Source of the DNA: Tritrichomonas musculus
Lineage: Eukaryota; Parabasalia; Tritrichomonadida; Tritrichomonadidae
DNA: 64,000 nt
Direction: 5' to 3'
Assembly: GCA_039105265.1 (NCBI GenBank)
Contig: JAPFFF010000017.1
Coordinates: 1,116,001 to 1,180,000, forward strand
Shown here: piece by piece, positions 19,519-27,632 of the stretch
Numbering within the stretch: position 1 is the first letter of the stretch
How the letters are laid out: every line of letters begins with the position of its first letter
Position numbers and translations under genes: made by a program
The notes under the pieces: generated by a model
What the model was told of the DNA's origin: nothing
Database searches by the model: none
What the model saw: only the letters and a program-made list of their open reading frames with translations

Positions 19519-19862
19519 ATTAATAAGCAACTGAATATAAATGATTCAGGTTCAATAACGTTTCCTTTCATGTCTGTAAACCATAAATGATACTCTTTTT
19601 TTGTATTGTTCAGACACTCATATTTTCGATATTTCGTTTGTCGTCTGTTAGCAAGCATAATGAAATGGTCGCAGAAAGGCATGAATTCAACTATATCTGA
19701 ATGAACCATCAAATCACCGACAATATGTTGATTGACAACAGCACCACAATACTGAACAACAATGTACTTCTTGTTGCGACTATAAACGAAATCATCAGGA
19801 AGATTAAAATCTTTTGATTGTGTGTGATAGTATCGTTTTGTGATTGGTTGTTTAGCTTTCAT
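19512..19862 (-). CDS. Polinton small conserved protein (116 aa)
   Basis: This 116-residue basic protein has beta-strand-like segments (KKYIVVQYCGAVV, IVGDLMVHSDIVEF, EYHLWFTDMKGNVIE). It overlaps the integrase start side by about 10 bases (its ATG lies within the integrase 3' end), so the two are tightly coupled on the minus strand. No known domain is recognised. Its size and its place beside the capsid and integrase genes would suit a small structural or accessory protein. Confidence 0.55.
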   Translation of the reverse strand: MKAKQPITKRYYHTQSKDFNLPDDFVYSRNKKYIVVQYCGAVVNQHIVGDLMVHSDIVEFMPFCDHFIMLANRRQTKYRKYECLNNTKKEYHLWFTDMKGNVIEPESFIFSCLLIY

Positions 19863-20937
19863 TTTGCGTTTTATAAGTCAAAAAGAATACTTTATAATCA
19901 TCATTCAAATCATCTATTGATGAACAAACATATTTTGTGTACATGATTGGTACAGTTATTATTGTTTTATTCTTCAGTGTTTTGTTAGTTTGACGCAAAG
20001 GATTTAATAGTTTACATTTAACGTTTCCAGACTCATAGCAAATAAATTCAGCAAGTTCATTGAACACTCTTCTTCGCTTTTCATGTTTCTTTTCTGTTTT
20101 TCCGTAATCGGTGTGAATGAGTATTATATTTTTGGGTTTATATGACAGAAGACCTTTAAATCGTTGTTTTTGTTGAATCTCTTTCAATTGCATTGATTTG
20201 GCTCTAATGTATTGCCATTCAAGGTCGCGGTCATCTTGCATCTGTTGAGGTGTTAGATAAATGTATTTTGATTGTCGTTTGTCAAGGTATTCATCAGTTT
20301 CTTCGTCAAATGATGTGTATAAAGGATTCAATAAACGAAGAGATGCATGAGGCGTGTTATTGTACCATTCAACCGTTTGTTGTATCAATACATTGTTTGT
20401 CATTCGTTGTTGTGATTGACCGAAAGCATTTCGTAATGTTCTGATTACTGCATCAACACATTTATGTGCATTCGTGAAAGGTGAATCATCAATGATTAAC
20501 TTTATTTTGTTTGGTGCTTTGAATTTAATTGTGTGTTTGTCTAATTGATATCGCTCTTTACCGTTGCAATAACTTTTGAATGCATTTGATATGAAAGCCT
20601 TTTCACCATCACATTTAATTGTTTCAATTCTGATATTCCTTTTATTGACTAGTTTATCAATTACTTTGATTACATACAACTCAGATTTGTAATCAATTGG
20701 TTCAACAATTAAGTATTTTGTGTTTACATTGATTAGGACGAGATAAGCTTTGTTTAATGCAAACATTATATCCATCTCGTATGCGTACGGCTCAAATGAG
20801 AAGTCAGGTTTTGATAGTTTCTTTACTGTTTTCAATTGGTAATCCTTAATATAGGGCTCCGTTTTAATGCTTGTGTCTTTGATGTACTTGTATTTAGATT
20901 TAAAAGGATAATTGATTGATTCTTTGTAGTCTTCCAT
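19852..20937 (-). CDS. Polinton retroviral-type integrase (rve fold)
   Basis: The ATG at 20937 (MEDYKESINYPFK) is chosen over a longer frame that opens with TTG. The RNase H-like core is visible: YEMDIMF (first catalytic Asp), then IKCDGEKAF (second), and an NAHKCVDAVIRTLRNAFGQ helix where the third acidic residue normally sits. WYNNTPHASL follows, as in integrases of retroviruses and Polintons. A C-terminal extension of about 140 basic residues may bind DNA or chromatin. In this family the enzyme joins the element's ends to target DNA and makes 6-bp duplications, which agrees with the GACCAT flanks of this element. Confidence 0.85.
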   Translation of the reverse strand: MEDYKESINYPFKSKYKYIKDTSIKTEPYIKDYQLKTVKKLSKPDFSFEPYAYEMDIMFALNKAYLVLINVNTKYLIVEPIDYKSELYVIKVIDKLVNKRNIRIETIKCDGEKAFISNAFKSYCNGKERYQLDKHTIKFKAPNKIKLIIDDSPFTNAHKCVDAVIRTLRNAFGQSQQRMTNNVLIQQTVEWYNNTPHASLRLLNPLYTSFDEETDEYLDKRQSKYIYLTPQQMQDDRDLEWQYIRAKSMQLKEIQQKQRFKGLLSYKPKNIILIHTDYGKTEKKHEKRRRVFNELAEFICYESGNVKCKLLNPLRQTNKTLKNKTIITVPIMYTKYVCSSIDDLNDDYKVFFLTYKTQNES

Positions 20938-21025
20938 TTGAATCGCAAAAATAAAGCATTCATTAATGAAGGAACTCTGTTCCCTTTTGCAAAGCAAAAT
21001 GATTATTTAATGAAAATCAATTCAT

Positions 21026-22882
21026 TTATTCATTAGCTTGTGAACCTTTTGGCGTTTCATCATCAACGTAAACCAATCCGTCAAGAGATAAATGGAAGTA
21101 GGTATCACGACACAAACATAACTGAACAGGTGGTGGATGTACTGTTCCTTCTTCATTAACATTATAATATGTATCATTCTTACCTGTATGAATTGGTTGA
21201 CCATTGATTTGAACTTGAACATTACCAAATCCCCCATCAAGACCATCATATGTGTATCCTGCACTCGACCTTTCAGTTTGAACATTGAAAACAAATGATG
21301 TTGCATCTCTTAATGTATTCTTGTATCTTGTTCCTTCTGTGTCGTTCTTTGGCATTGTGAAACTGTCTTCAAACTCTTTTGTGCATTGTAATGTAATGGC
21401 ATCAAGGTCTCCAGCAGTTAATTGATTCTCAAAGAATCTTGCACCGATTGTGTCAACGTTTTCATCTGGAAAGTTCTTGCCGCCAATGTTGAGATAACAG
21501 TTTTGATAAACTGGATTTTCAAAGACAGTCAAATCATTATGATGTTTTGGAAACAGTACAGACATCGTGGTCACGTTAATCAATGGAATGTTTAAAGTTG
21601 ATTTGATTCCGTTTTGAGCTGCAGCAATAGGGAAAGCATGATAATCAACCTTTTGTGATGGAATGGTGATACCTTCTCGAAGAATGTCTTCAATACCTTT
21701 TCTCGTTGCTTCACAAACACCATAGCCCTGCATGTTTGATTTGCAAAGTGTGATTGTCATTTGATTGCATGTCAATACAGCCTTTTGTGATTCATATTTC
21801 TTCATTGTTGGTGTTTCTTCAACGATTTCAATTGTATGGTATGATTCAACTGTGGTTGTGTTATCTGGATTGTGTCTTGCAATCTCTCTCAAGTCATCTG
21901 TTCGTTTGATACCAAATCTTTCATATTCTTCATCTGTGAATTCAAATTCAAGTTCAATTGGTTCTGAATTAACAGGAATACCGTGTTCAGCACAGATATT
22001 GTATTTGAATTTGATTGATTTATCAAGAACACCAGGTATCAATGCTTCATTTCCAATTTGTGTGAACTGTCTCTTGAGTTTTCCTTTAGCTTTCAATTCA
22101 CGTAATTGGTCAAGTTGCTTCATTGATATCTTGTCATCATCTTCAAGGAATGCTTTTGTTTCAGCAACAGTGTAAGGGTCTAATACTGCCCAAACAAGAC
22201 CAGCGGGACTAACTTGAAAACGAATAGCTAAATCACCAATGATACCATTAGGGAATAAATCAAATGCATGTAATGCGAGCAAATCATCAAAAGGTATATT
22301 TAAATCAAATTCGCATTCAGCTCTTCCATTATCTTTGAAATCATTAAGATTAACGTAAACACCTGCATGCGTTTGTGAATAGCTGCAAACGTTTTCCCAT
22401 AATGAATGAACAAATCGGCGTCTTTTCTTTTCTGTTTCAGGTTTGAGAACTGAATACAAGAAACCTTCACGAATTGCTTCATTCTGTTGATATCCGACAT
22501 TGACATTATTATGAAGAATCTCTAACCTGTCAAACAATTGATTTGATGATTTGAAACCAACAAATAATTTATAAAGATTTTCAGGGTCTTCAATCGCTTT
22601 AAGCTTTGCAATGTCTGTGCTTAATTGAAGATTCAATTTGATGTGAAATGTTAAGAAACCTTTATCAACATCACTGATGAAGTGGTCAGGATGTGTTAAA
22701 CTAATTTGTGAATACTGTCCTTGATGAAATGGAGCAGGTTGGTCATGACAATCAACTGTCCTGAATGAAAATGAACGAGTACCATCATTAACGTTAATCA
22801 TGTTGCGCATTTCCTTGAACGCACTCAATACATTTCCTGTCTCTATTTGATAATTGTGAGCTCTATCGTTTCGATATAACAT
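21026..22882 (-). CDS. Polinton major capsid protein (double jelly-roll candidate)
   Basis: This 618-residue protein opens with a short basic start and then SFSFRTVDCHDQPAPFH. SDVDKGFLTFHIKLNL, a typical opening strand pair of Polinton capsid proteins, follows, and then many strand-turn segments (AIRFQVSPAG, MTITLCKSNMQGYGV). The C-terminal part includes DGGFGNVQVQINGQPI. Length fits the usual 550-700 residues of double jelly-roll capsid proteins. It lies beside the integrase gene on the same strand and is divergent from the small amphipathic-protein gene 54 bases away. The capsid assignment rests on pattern and context, not on a search. Confidence 0.75.
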   Translation of the reverse strand: MLYRNDRAHNYQIETGNVLSAFKEMRNMINVNDGTRSFSFRTVDCHDQPAPFHQGQYSQISLTHPDHFISDVDKGFLTFHIKLNLQLSTDIAKLKAIEDPENLYKLFVGFKSSNQLFDRLEILHNNVNVGYQQNEAIREGFLYSVLKPETEKKRRRFVHSLWENVCSYSQTHAGVYVNLNDFKDNGRAECEFDLNIPFDDLLALHAFDLFPNGIIGDLAIRFQVSPAGLVWAVLDPYTVAETKAFLEDDDKISMKQLDQLRELKAKGKLKRQFTQIGNEALIPGVLDKSIKFKYNICAEHGIPVNSEPIELEFEFTDEEYERFGIKRTDDLREIARHNPDNTTTVESYHTIEIVEETPTMKKYESQKAVLTCNQMTITLCKSNMQGYGVCEATRKGIEDILREGITIPSQKVDYHAFPIAAAQNGIKSTLNIPLINVTTMSVLFPKHHNDLTVFENPVYQNCYLNIGGKNFPDENVDTIGARFFENQLTAGDLDAITLQCTKEFEDSFTMPKNDTEGTRYKNTLRDATSFVFNVQTERSSAGYTYDGLDGGFGNVQVQINGQPIHTGKNDTYYNVNEEGTVHPPPVQLCLCRDTYFHLSLDGLVYVDDETPKGSQANE

Positions 22883-22936
22883 TTATGATTTAATAAAAAG
22901 AATCAATATATTATCTCTTTTATTTACTCTTAAAAT

Positions 22937-23191
22937 ATGGGTATAGGTATATTCAAGAAGATTAAGAACGGTTTTACTAAGCTAGCCAATAAAGTCAAAG
23001 ACACAGCAAAGAAAGTCGTTGAAAAGCTTCCTCAAGTTGTTAACGTTGGAAGACAAATCATTGATAAAGTCAAACCAATTACTGGTCTCATTCCTGGTGT
23101 CGGTCAAGTTGCTGATTTCGTTGATAGAGGGCTCAGTTATGCTGATACAGCTGGTAAAGTTGGTAAATCAATTTTGGATAAAGTTGGGTAA
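22937..23191 (+). CDS. Small amphipathic protein (84 aa), minor virion candidate
   Basis: The N-terminal half is a Lys-rich amphipathic helix (MGIGIFKKIKNGFTKLANKV, KDTAKKVVEKL). A Gly/Pro/hydrophobic segment follows (GLIPGVGQVADFVD), and then a small-residue helix, SYADTAGKVGKS. Such short proteins are often membrane-active minor virion components, comparable in kind to adenovirus protein VI, but that comparison is an inference. The gene is divergent from the capsid gene, with 54 bases between them that must hold both promoters. Confidence 0.6.
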   Translation: MGIGIFKKIKNGFTKLANKVKDTAKKVVEKLPQVVNVGRQIIDKVKPITGLIPGVGQVADFVDRGLSYADTAGKVGKSILDKVG

Positions 23192-23221
23192 ATATAATGA
23201 AACGTTTTAAATTGAATACAA

Positions 23222-23698
23222 ATGAATGATAACATCAATGAACTTAAAGTAATAAACGAAAACATTAATGAATCAAAAGTGTTTAAATCAGTTGAAGAGT
23301 TCAATTTGTTCTATCAAAAGAATATTGAGCAAATGAAATCACAAACGACTAACTATTTGAACAAGATTTATAAAATCATCACTAATGACGGCAATGAATA
23401 CAGAATCACTAAACGTAATTGTACAGACGGTAAACGATGTGGTGGCGACATTTATTTGAAGAAAGTTGGGAACACAATCACTAAAACACTCGAAAACGAC
23501 AACATCAAAGCTGATATATCAATAATGAAGGAATCATTGAATGAATTCACTGAACAAATCAATCAATTGAACAACAAAAATAAAATACTTGAAGAACATA
23601 TCAATAAGCTTTCAAATGTTGTTGACCAACAATCAAAAGTCATTAATGAATACATTTTAAATGTTGTTGCTCCTGACAACCACCGAATGATTAAGTGA
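23222..23698 (+). CDS. Polinton small basic/coiled-coil protein (158 aa)
   Basis: This is the complete counterpart of the partial gene at 1..339. It has an N-terminal helical region with repeated NEN-NESK. A central beta-like block follows (YKIITNDGNEYRITKRNC, GGDIYLKK). The C-terminal coiled coil runs from about residue 90 to 155 (KNKILEEHINKLSNVV). It follows the amphipathic-protein gene by 30 bases and overlaps the next gene tail to tail. The function is unknown; the central block could bind nucleic acid. Confidence 0.72.
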   Translation: MNDNINELKVINENINESKVFKSVEEFNLFYQKNIEQMKSQTTNYLNKIYKIITNDGNEYRITKRNCTDGKRCGGDIYLKKVGNTITKTLENDNIKADISIMKESLNEFTEQINQLNNKNKILEEHINKLSNVVDQQSKVINEYILNVVAPDNHRMIK

Positions 23699-23875
23699 AT
23701 CATGATGATTTAATGATTTAGTCGTTTTTGGTGGAGGTTCATGAAATACATTACCTTTTTCATTATAACATTTCACTGTCGGTGCTGAGTTTATTTTTGT
23801 TCTCTTCTTTTGCATCGTTAATTGTAATCTATCAAAATAGTTTTTGTGTTTATCATCATGATTAATAGCAGACAT
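23657..23875 (-). CDS. Polinton small conserved protein (72 aa)
   Basis: Counterpart of 336..602. It shares HDDK, FDRLQ, MQKKRTKINSAPTVK, EKG, FHEP and SLNHSVV. It is 16 residues shorter at the N-terminus than its relative. Its 3' end overlaps the preceding plus-strand gene by about 40 bases, and its start is 14 bases from the divergent 75-residue gene. The same antisense placement in two lineages supports reality. The function is unknown. Confidence 0.68.
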   Translation of the reverse strand: MSAINHDDKHKNYFDRLQLTMQKKRTKINSAPTVKCYNEKGNVFHEPPPKTTKSLNHHDSLNHSVVVRSNNI

Positions 23876-23889
23876 TTAATTGTTATTAA

Positions 23890-24117
23890 ATGAGTGAACT
23901 AACAGAATACAAGAAAGAAATACCAGAATTAAAACGAATCAAACGAGGATTAAAAGAAAAGTGTTATGATTACAAACAATGTCTCAACAATATCAAATCA
24001 GGAATGTTGGGGTCTGATGGTCTTGCCGTTCGTGAATCTCTTATCGAAGACATCAACAGCCTCAAAAATAAAGTTCATCAACTTGAGAATGAATTAAATG
24101 AATTGTCTAATAAATGA
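23890..24117 (+). CDS. Polinton 75-aa coiled-coil protein
   Basis: Counterpart of 618..848, with MSELTEYKKEIPELKRIKR, KCYDYKQ, SGMLGSDGLAVRESLIEDIN and a C-terminal heptad coil. The last third of the gene lies inside the right TIR, whose mirror copy at the left end therefore carries a gene tail without a gene. The function is unknown. Confidence 0.72.
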   Translation: MSELTEYKKEIPELKRIKRGLKEKCYDYKQCLNNIKSGMLGSDGLAVRESLIEDINSLKNKVHQLENELNELSNK

Positions 24118-24412
24118 ATCATCAATTGATGGTAATCATTAAATGAGTTCATATTATTTTTGTTCATTAGTCGTGTTGACGGTGGGCTTTAGCCCGACGG
24201 AAACCGACTGATATATACTACTAAACAAGTTCAAAGATGAAGATTCAAAGATGACGATTCAAAAGTGTCTACCCGATTTTTGAATGAAATGAGGGGCTAA
24301 TTTTGAAAAAGTGGCGATTTTTTGAGTCATGTAGCTGAGGTTTGGGGTCTGTAAACCCTATGACAAGGGGGTCATTTTTTATCCCCTGCCCAGACGGTCC
24401 CCCTTACTCTCT
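24046..24412 (-). repeat. Right TIR of the inner Polinton
   Basis: Reverse complement of 6867..7233, 367 bases. It contains the 3' end of the 75-residue gene on its inner side and ends with the tip CCCCCTTACTCTCT, directly followed by the second GACCAT copy. Confidence 0.93.
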
Positions 24413-24418
24413 GACCAT
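24413..24418 (+). repeat. Target-site duplication, right copy (6 bp)
   Basis: GACCAT, identical to 6861..6866, directly after the tip of the inner element. Confidence 0.92.
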
Positions 24419-25360
24419 GGTTTAATAATTGATGATATCAAATCGGTTTCAACATATGAATGTCACAATGGATTCAACAACTTCGTTACAGAATTCATGA
24501 AAAAACGTCAAAACATATTATCTGGAAAGGAATCTGGTACTGAGAAGTTTTATAAAATGTGTTTGAATGGTTCTTACGGATATGATGGAATGAACACTGA
24601 AAAGTATTCAAAAATCAAAATTTATGACAAAAATCAAACATATCGTGCAATAATATCTGATTCATACATGAATGGTGCAAAACTAAATGATGACAATTAT
24701 CTTGTTCAATCAAATCCAAAACATTATCGATGCACAACTTGTTTACAAGAATCACTTTGGACCCTTGATAACAGTAAGTATTGGTACTTAACGTTTTATT
24801 ATGATTTTATGAATAAATGTCTTGATATGAACCGAATTCATGTAAATACTTGTGAAACCGATTCATTCTACTTCTCTGTTGCTGGCAACCTAAATGAACC
24901 CATCAATCAAGAATTCAAATACGTAATCAAAAACAAGGAATTCTATGATAAACACATTTACGAATTCATGCCGAACCCGAATATTGGAACAGTTGATGAC
25001 ACAAAAAAATTACTTGGTTGTTGTGTTGAAAAATATGGTGAAAATCAAGTTGCATTGTGCCCTAAATGTTATTCAATATGGTCTGAAAACATTACTAAAT
25101 CAATCAAATTAAAAGGTTTGTCACTCAAAAAGAATGATATTAACAAAGATGATTACATTGATTCTATCATTAATGGTACAATCAAACTTGGAAAGAATAT
25201 TAATTTACAAATGAATAACAATCAAATGAGTAAGGTAACAACCAAAAAAATTGCTGTTAATGCAACTCATACGAAAATGATAACATTATCAAATCAATCT
25301 TGTGTTCCTTTTATATTCGGATTGAGTGCAAATGATGTTGTCATTAACAATATGGACTAA
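24419..25360 (+). pseudogene. Polinton DNA polymerase B segment on the far side of the inner element
   Basis: This segment carries polymerase-core motifs: KMCLNGSYGYDG (motif B, KxxxNSxYG type) and the metal-binding CETDSFYFS (motif C, (D/E)TDS type). C-terminal thumb-like sequence follows, with a paired-Cys segment (CPKCYSIWS) and SIKLKGLSLKKND. It is on the same strand as 3039..6866, and together with that segment flanks the inner Polinton. Its last 70 bases overlap the convergent gene 25289..25915. It is a fossil because of the insertion. Confidence 0.85.
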
Positions 25361-25915
25361 TTGATTGAGAACATTTGCGTGTGAATTCAATCGTTGCTCA
25401 TTTGATTCATTTTTTTGTTCAATTAATGCGATTCTGGAACAAATTTTACAAAACTTGTTAATTAATTCATTTAGTTCATTTGTGATACTTTTATTCATTT
25501 CATGCATCTCAGAACGAAATTCATCAAATGAATCATCGAGTTTGTTTTGTCTTTGCGTAACAGTTTGTTTATTCAATTCTGCTTTAGTGGAATAAATAAC
25601 AAGAATTCCGTTACGAGATGTAAATTTGTAATTCTCTAACGGGAATTGTTTGTTCAATTTCTTTGGATCCAATTTTTGGATTTCTGTATTATCACGAATC
25701 ATCTTACGTGCTGTTTGTAAATCATTTCTTTCAATTGCGTTATAAAACAATTTTATAATATTGGTTGAAGAATTTGTTTTTAAATCGCAAGCGAAGCTTG
25801 AGTCTTGCTTTAGCAAGTCATCTTGGTTATTATTTTCAGATATTTGTTCGTTATTGTCGAAGTTGACATCTGAGTTGTTAAATTGAGTATCTGAATCTGA
25901 TACAGAATAATCCAT
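25289..25915 (-). CDS. Coiled-coil protein of the outer element (208 aa)
   Basis: The N-terminal 60 residues are acidic, Asn/Asp/Ser-rich and likely disordered. The middle (about 60-115) is mixed, with RNDLQTARKMIRDN and NYKFTSRNGILVIYSTK. The C-terminal 90 residues form a coiled coil (DEFRSEMHEMNKSITNELNELIN, IALIEQKNESNEQRL). The arrangement of a short beta segment before a coiled coil resembles the protein at 23222..23698, although sequence similarity is weak. It is convergent with the polymerase, overlapping by about 70 bases. It is the only other gene seen in the outer element. The function is unknown. Confidence 0.6.
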   Translation of the reverse strand: MDYSVSDSDTQFNNSDVNFDNNEQISENNNQDDLLKQDSSFACDLKTNSSTNIIKLFYNAIERNDLQTARKMIRDNTEIQKLDPKKLNKQFPLENYKFTSRNGILVIYSTKAELNKQTVTQRQNKLDDSFDEFRSEMHEMNKSITNELNELINKFCKICSRIALIEQKNESNEQRLNSHANVLNQLVHIVNDNIICTQSEYKRNTRLI

Positions 25916-26182
25916 TATTTGTGTTGTAATAAAAGTGCAAAAATGATTACAATAAAATCATTATGATGTTGATTTACAATTTAAATTGATTTATGATTCA
26001 TCAAATTTAATCAAATATCGTTAAAATTAATTAAAATTAATTAAGTTCTTTTATAATAATTCGATTAAATGATTCGACACATAGTGCCTTAGGGCAACTT
26101 TGTTGTCCGTTCTGTAAGCTACGTATCATCTAATTAGATTTGTACATCGATTATATAATTCAATTATATAATTTAATGGGTG
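25916..26182. other. AT-rich spacer inside the right TIR of the outer element
   Basis: No gene is seen. There are short AT repeats (GTTAAAATTAATTAAAATTAA) and a palindromic AATTATATAATTCAATTATATAATT near 26150..26175. It probably contains the promoter of the minus-strand coiled-coil gene. Confidence 0.5.
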
Positions 26183-26583
26183 AGCTAATTGGTGAGAATT
26201 GAGGTGAAAATTCACTTTTCAATAAATTCTATTATTTGTGTCTATATTAGTGTTATGAATTAATGTTGTAATTGATTTGATAATTAGTTTGGTAATTAGT
26301 TTGATAATTAGTTTTTTTCAGTGTGTTATTCCTTTGTTACCGAGGTTGGTTTCCTATAAATTTTGAGAATCGATTTTGACATTGAGCTAACATAGTTGAC
26401 ACTCGGTACAAAGTACCGCGATTCTTCAATTGATTCTACAATTGATTTTGTAATTCATGGTTGCAACTAAATTTTAGAGTTAATTTATTTATTTTTTTCA
26501 GAGTTGATTTTGAGCTTGGTTTCCGAGGTGGGTTTCCTATAAAAAATTCGTAGGTAACCAGACGTCCCCATCTATATACTACT
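26183..26583 (-). repeat. Right TIR of the outer element
   Basis: Reverse complement of 2517..2929, about 401 bases, with two substitutions and one fewer 12-base unit. The outer tip reads CCATCTATATACTACT. The next bases (TAGGTA) do not match the bases before the left TIR (TGCCAG). Confidence 0.92.
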
Positions 26584-26664
26584 TAGGTAATGGAACCTGT
26601 TCCTCTTGTTGTACCTCACGTCGATAAGTCATTTAATCAAATCAAAAATAATTATTCCACTCAT

Positions 26665-26961
26665 TTACTCTTCATCATTGAGTTCATCTCTATCAGTCAT
26701 CATCAATCGTATACACTTATCGATGGTTTCTATTTTCAAATCCATCGCTTCATCATCATCGTAAGGAGCTTTGAAGTAATCATCAACATCATCGATCTCA
26801 TCTATTGATAGAATGTTACATACGTTGAGATCTCTATCAGCATTGATTGTGATGAGATACTCGTGAAGAGATTCCATTAAATCATCAACACACTGAATGT
26901 TGTTGATGTTGTCAATGTGATTGTAGAATCCATCAATGATATTTTCAATTTCGATAGACAT
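26665..26961 (-). CDS. Small acidic protein of unknown function (98 aa)
   Basis: The protein is very acidic and helical (IENIIDGFYNHIDNIN, CVDDLMESLHEYL, SIDEIDDVDDYFKAPYDDDE, ETIDKCIRLMMTDRDELNDEE). There is no membrane segment or known domain. Codon usage and composition look protein-like. It lies between the outer Polinton element and a long gene-poor stretch, so it could be a host gene or a leftover of an element. A short in-frame-looking piece between it and the TIR (26586..26634, minus, ending QQEEQVPLPK) is too small to judge. Confidence 0.4.
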   Translation of the reverse strand: MSIEIENIIDGFYNHIDNINNIQCVDDLMESLHEYLITINADRDLNVCNILSIDEIDDVDDYFKAPYDDDEAMDLKIETIDKCIRLMMTDRDELNDEE

Positions 26962-27172
26962 ATTATATTTATATAAAGCGGATAAAAAAAACTTTTAAAT
27001 TACGTTTGGAGTTATTTGTAGAAATTTAATAATTAGGGGTTTATATCAATGGAATTCATCAAATGATGATCTACGTTAGATAATCTACGCATTAGTTCTA
27101 TCGTTTACAAACTTCACGGTGGAGATATATTAATAGATGTTTTGAGGTTCGTAAGGGGCTTATTTACAACTT

Positions 27173-27214
27173 GTTAAGGAGAGTGAGCGAGGCACGATGC
27201 GAACTCTCCTTAAC
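27173..27214. repeat. Perfect 12-bp stem-loop
   Basis: GTTAAGGAGAGT and ACTCTCCTTAAC flank an 18-base loop. The local sequence is much more GC-rich than its surroundings. It could be a structured RNA or transposon remnant; no flanking gene explains it. Confidence 0.6.
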
Positions 27215-27239
27215 CTATCTACTCCGGATACTTTTGAAC

Positions 27240-27327
27240 TTTTTTTTTTTTTCTGATGTACGATACAAGGTCAATATTGACCTTAACCTCCGGGGTCAAT
27301 AAGTATCGGGGGCGATAAGTATTCCCC
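27240..27327 (-). mobile_element. Terminal fragment of a 9-bp-TSD MITE family
   Basis: Read on the minus strand, this starts GGGGAATACTTATCGCCC and contains GGTCAATATTGACCTTGTAT and CGTAC. It parallels the end of the MITE at 58633..59362 (GGGAAATCGTAATCGCCC, then the same GGTCAATATTGACCTTGTAT, then CGTACC). No partner end was found nearby, so it is a solitary or truncated copy. It carries the 18-base palindrome AAGGTCAATATTGACCTT. Confidence 0.7.
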
Positions 27328-27536
27328 AAATTTTTTTTTATAAAATCGAATTTTCTCAAAAACTAGCGCATAAATAATTTTGCAATTTTTAATGTATCAT
27401 TTATTAAATAAATGCGTTTTAATTTTTATATTTTTTTTTTTTTAATACAGTCCAAATCCTCAAAGTGAATCACAGAAGAGTAGAAAGTTACCCTTCGGAC
27501 GTAATAGGATTTTTATAAAATTCAATGAAAACCAAA

Positions 27537-27632
27537 ATACTCTTTATATGCTAGAGTTAAAAAACCAAAATAATATCAATATTTCAAATCTATAAATAAA
27601 AATAGCAGCCCTAGCATATAAAGAGTTTTTAT
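27537..27632. repeat. Small foldback element
   Basis: Arms ACTCTTTATATGCTAG and CTAGCATATAAAGAGT (16 bases, perfect) surround about 60 bases. It may be the core of a short MITE; no target duplication could be defined. Confidence 0.55.

Larger units (their letters stand above)
6867..24412 (+). mobile_element. Inner Polinton/Maverick inserted in the outer polymerase gene
   Basis: The element is 17,546 bp, has 367-bp TIRs (6867..7233 and 24046..24412) beginning AGAGAGTAAGGGGG, and is flanked by a 6-bp GACCAT duplication. Its genes include packaging ATPase, MSLN-type protein, 43-residue membrane protein, retroviral-type integrase, major capsid protein, an amphipathic small protein and the small-gene cluster. 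A block at about 9826..19518 differs in character and looks like part of another Polinton. The TIRs are identical over about 295 bases and differ at about four sites in the rest, so insertion is recent. Around three genes look incomplete or broken, so the element as a whole does not look intact. Confidence 0.9.
2517..26583 (+). mobile_element. Outer Polinton-like element with PolB, hosting a second Polinton
   Basis: The element is bounded by inverted repeats at 2517..2929 and 26183..26583, both starting 5'-AGTAGTAT, which fits the AG start typical of Polintons. Without the 17.5-kb element inserted into it, it would be about 6.5 kb. Its own genes seem to be one large polymerase B, now interrupted, and one convergent coiled-coil gene at 25289..25915. 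No integrase, capsid protein or ATPase of its own is seen. The flanks (TGCCAG before, TAGGTA after) show no target duplication, so one end was probably rearranged. The TIRs differ by two substitutions and one 12-base unit, so it is young. It is broken by one large insertion. Confidence 0.8.

Noticed and set aside
1-26583. The idea that 1..2516 and the outer TIR element are a single Polinton
   Set aside because: The TIR at 2517 has a full partner at 26183..26583, and the left ATPase gene is cut exactly there. A boundary is the simpler reading, although the missing target duplication leaves some doubt.
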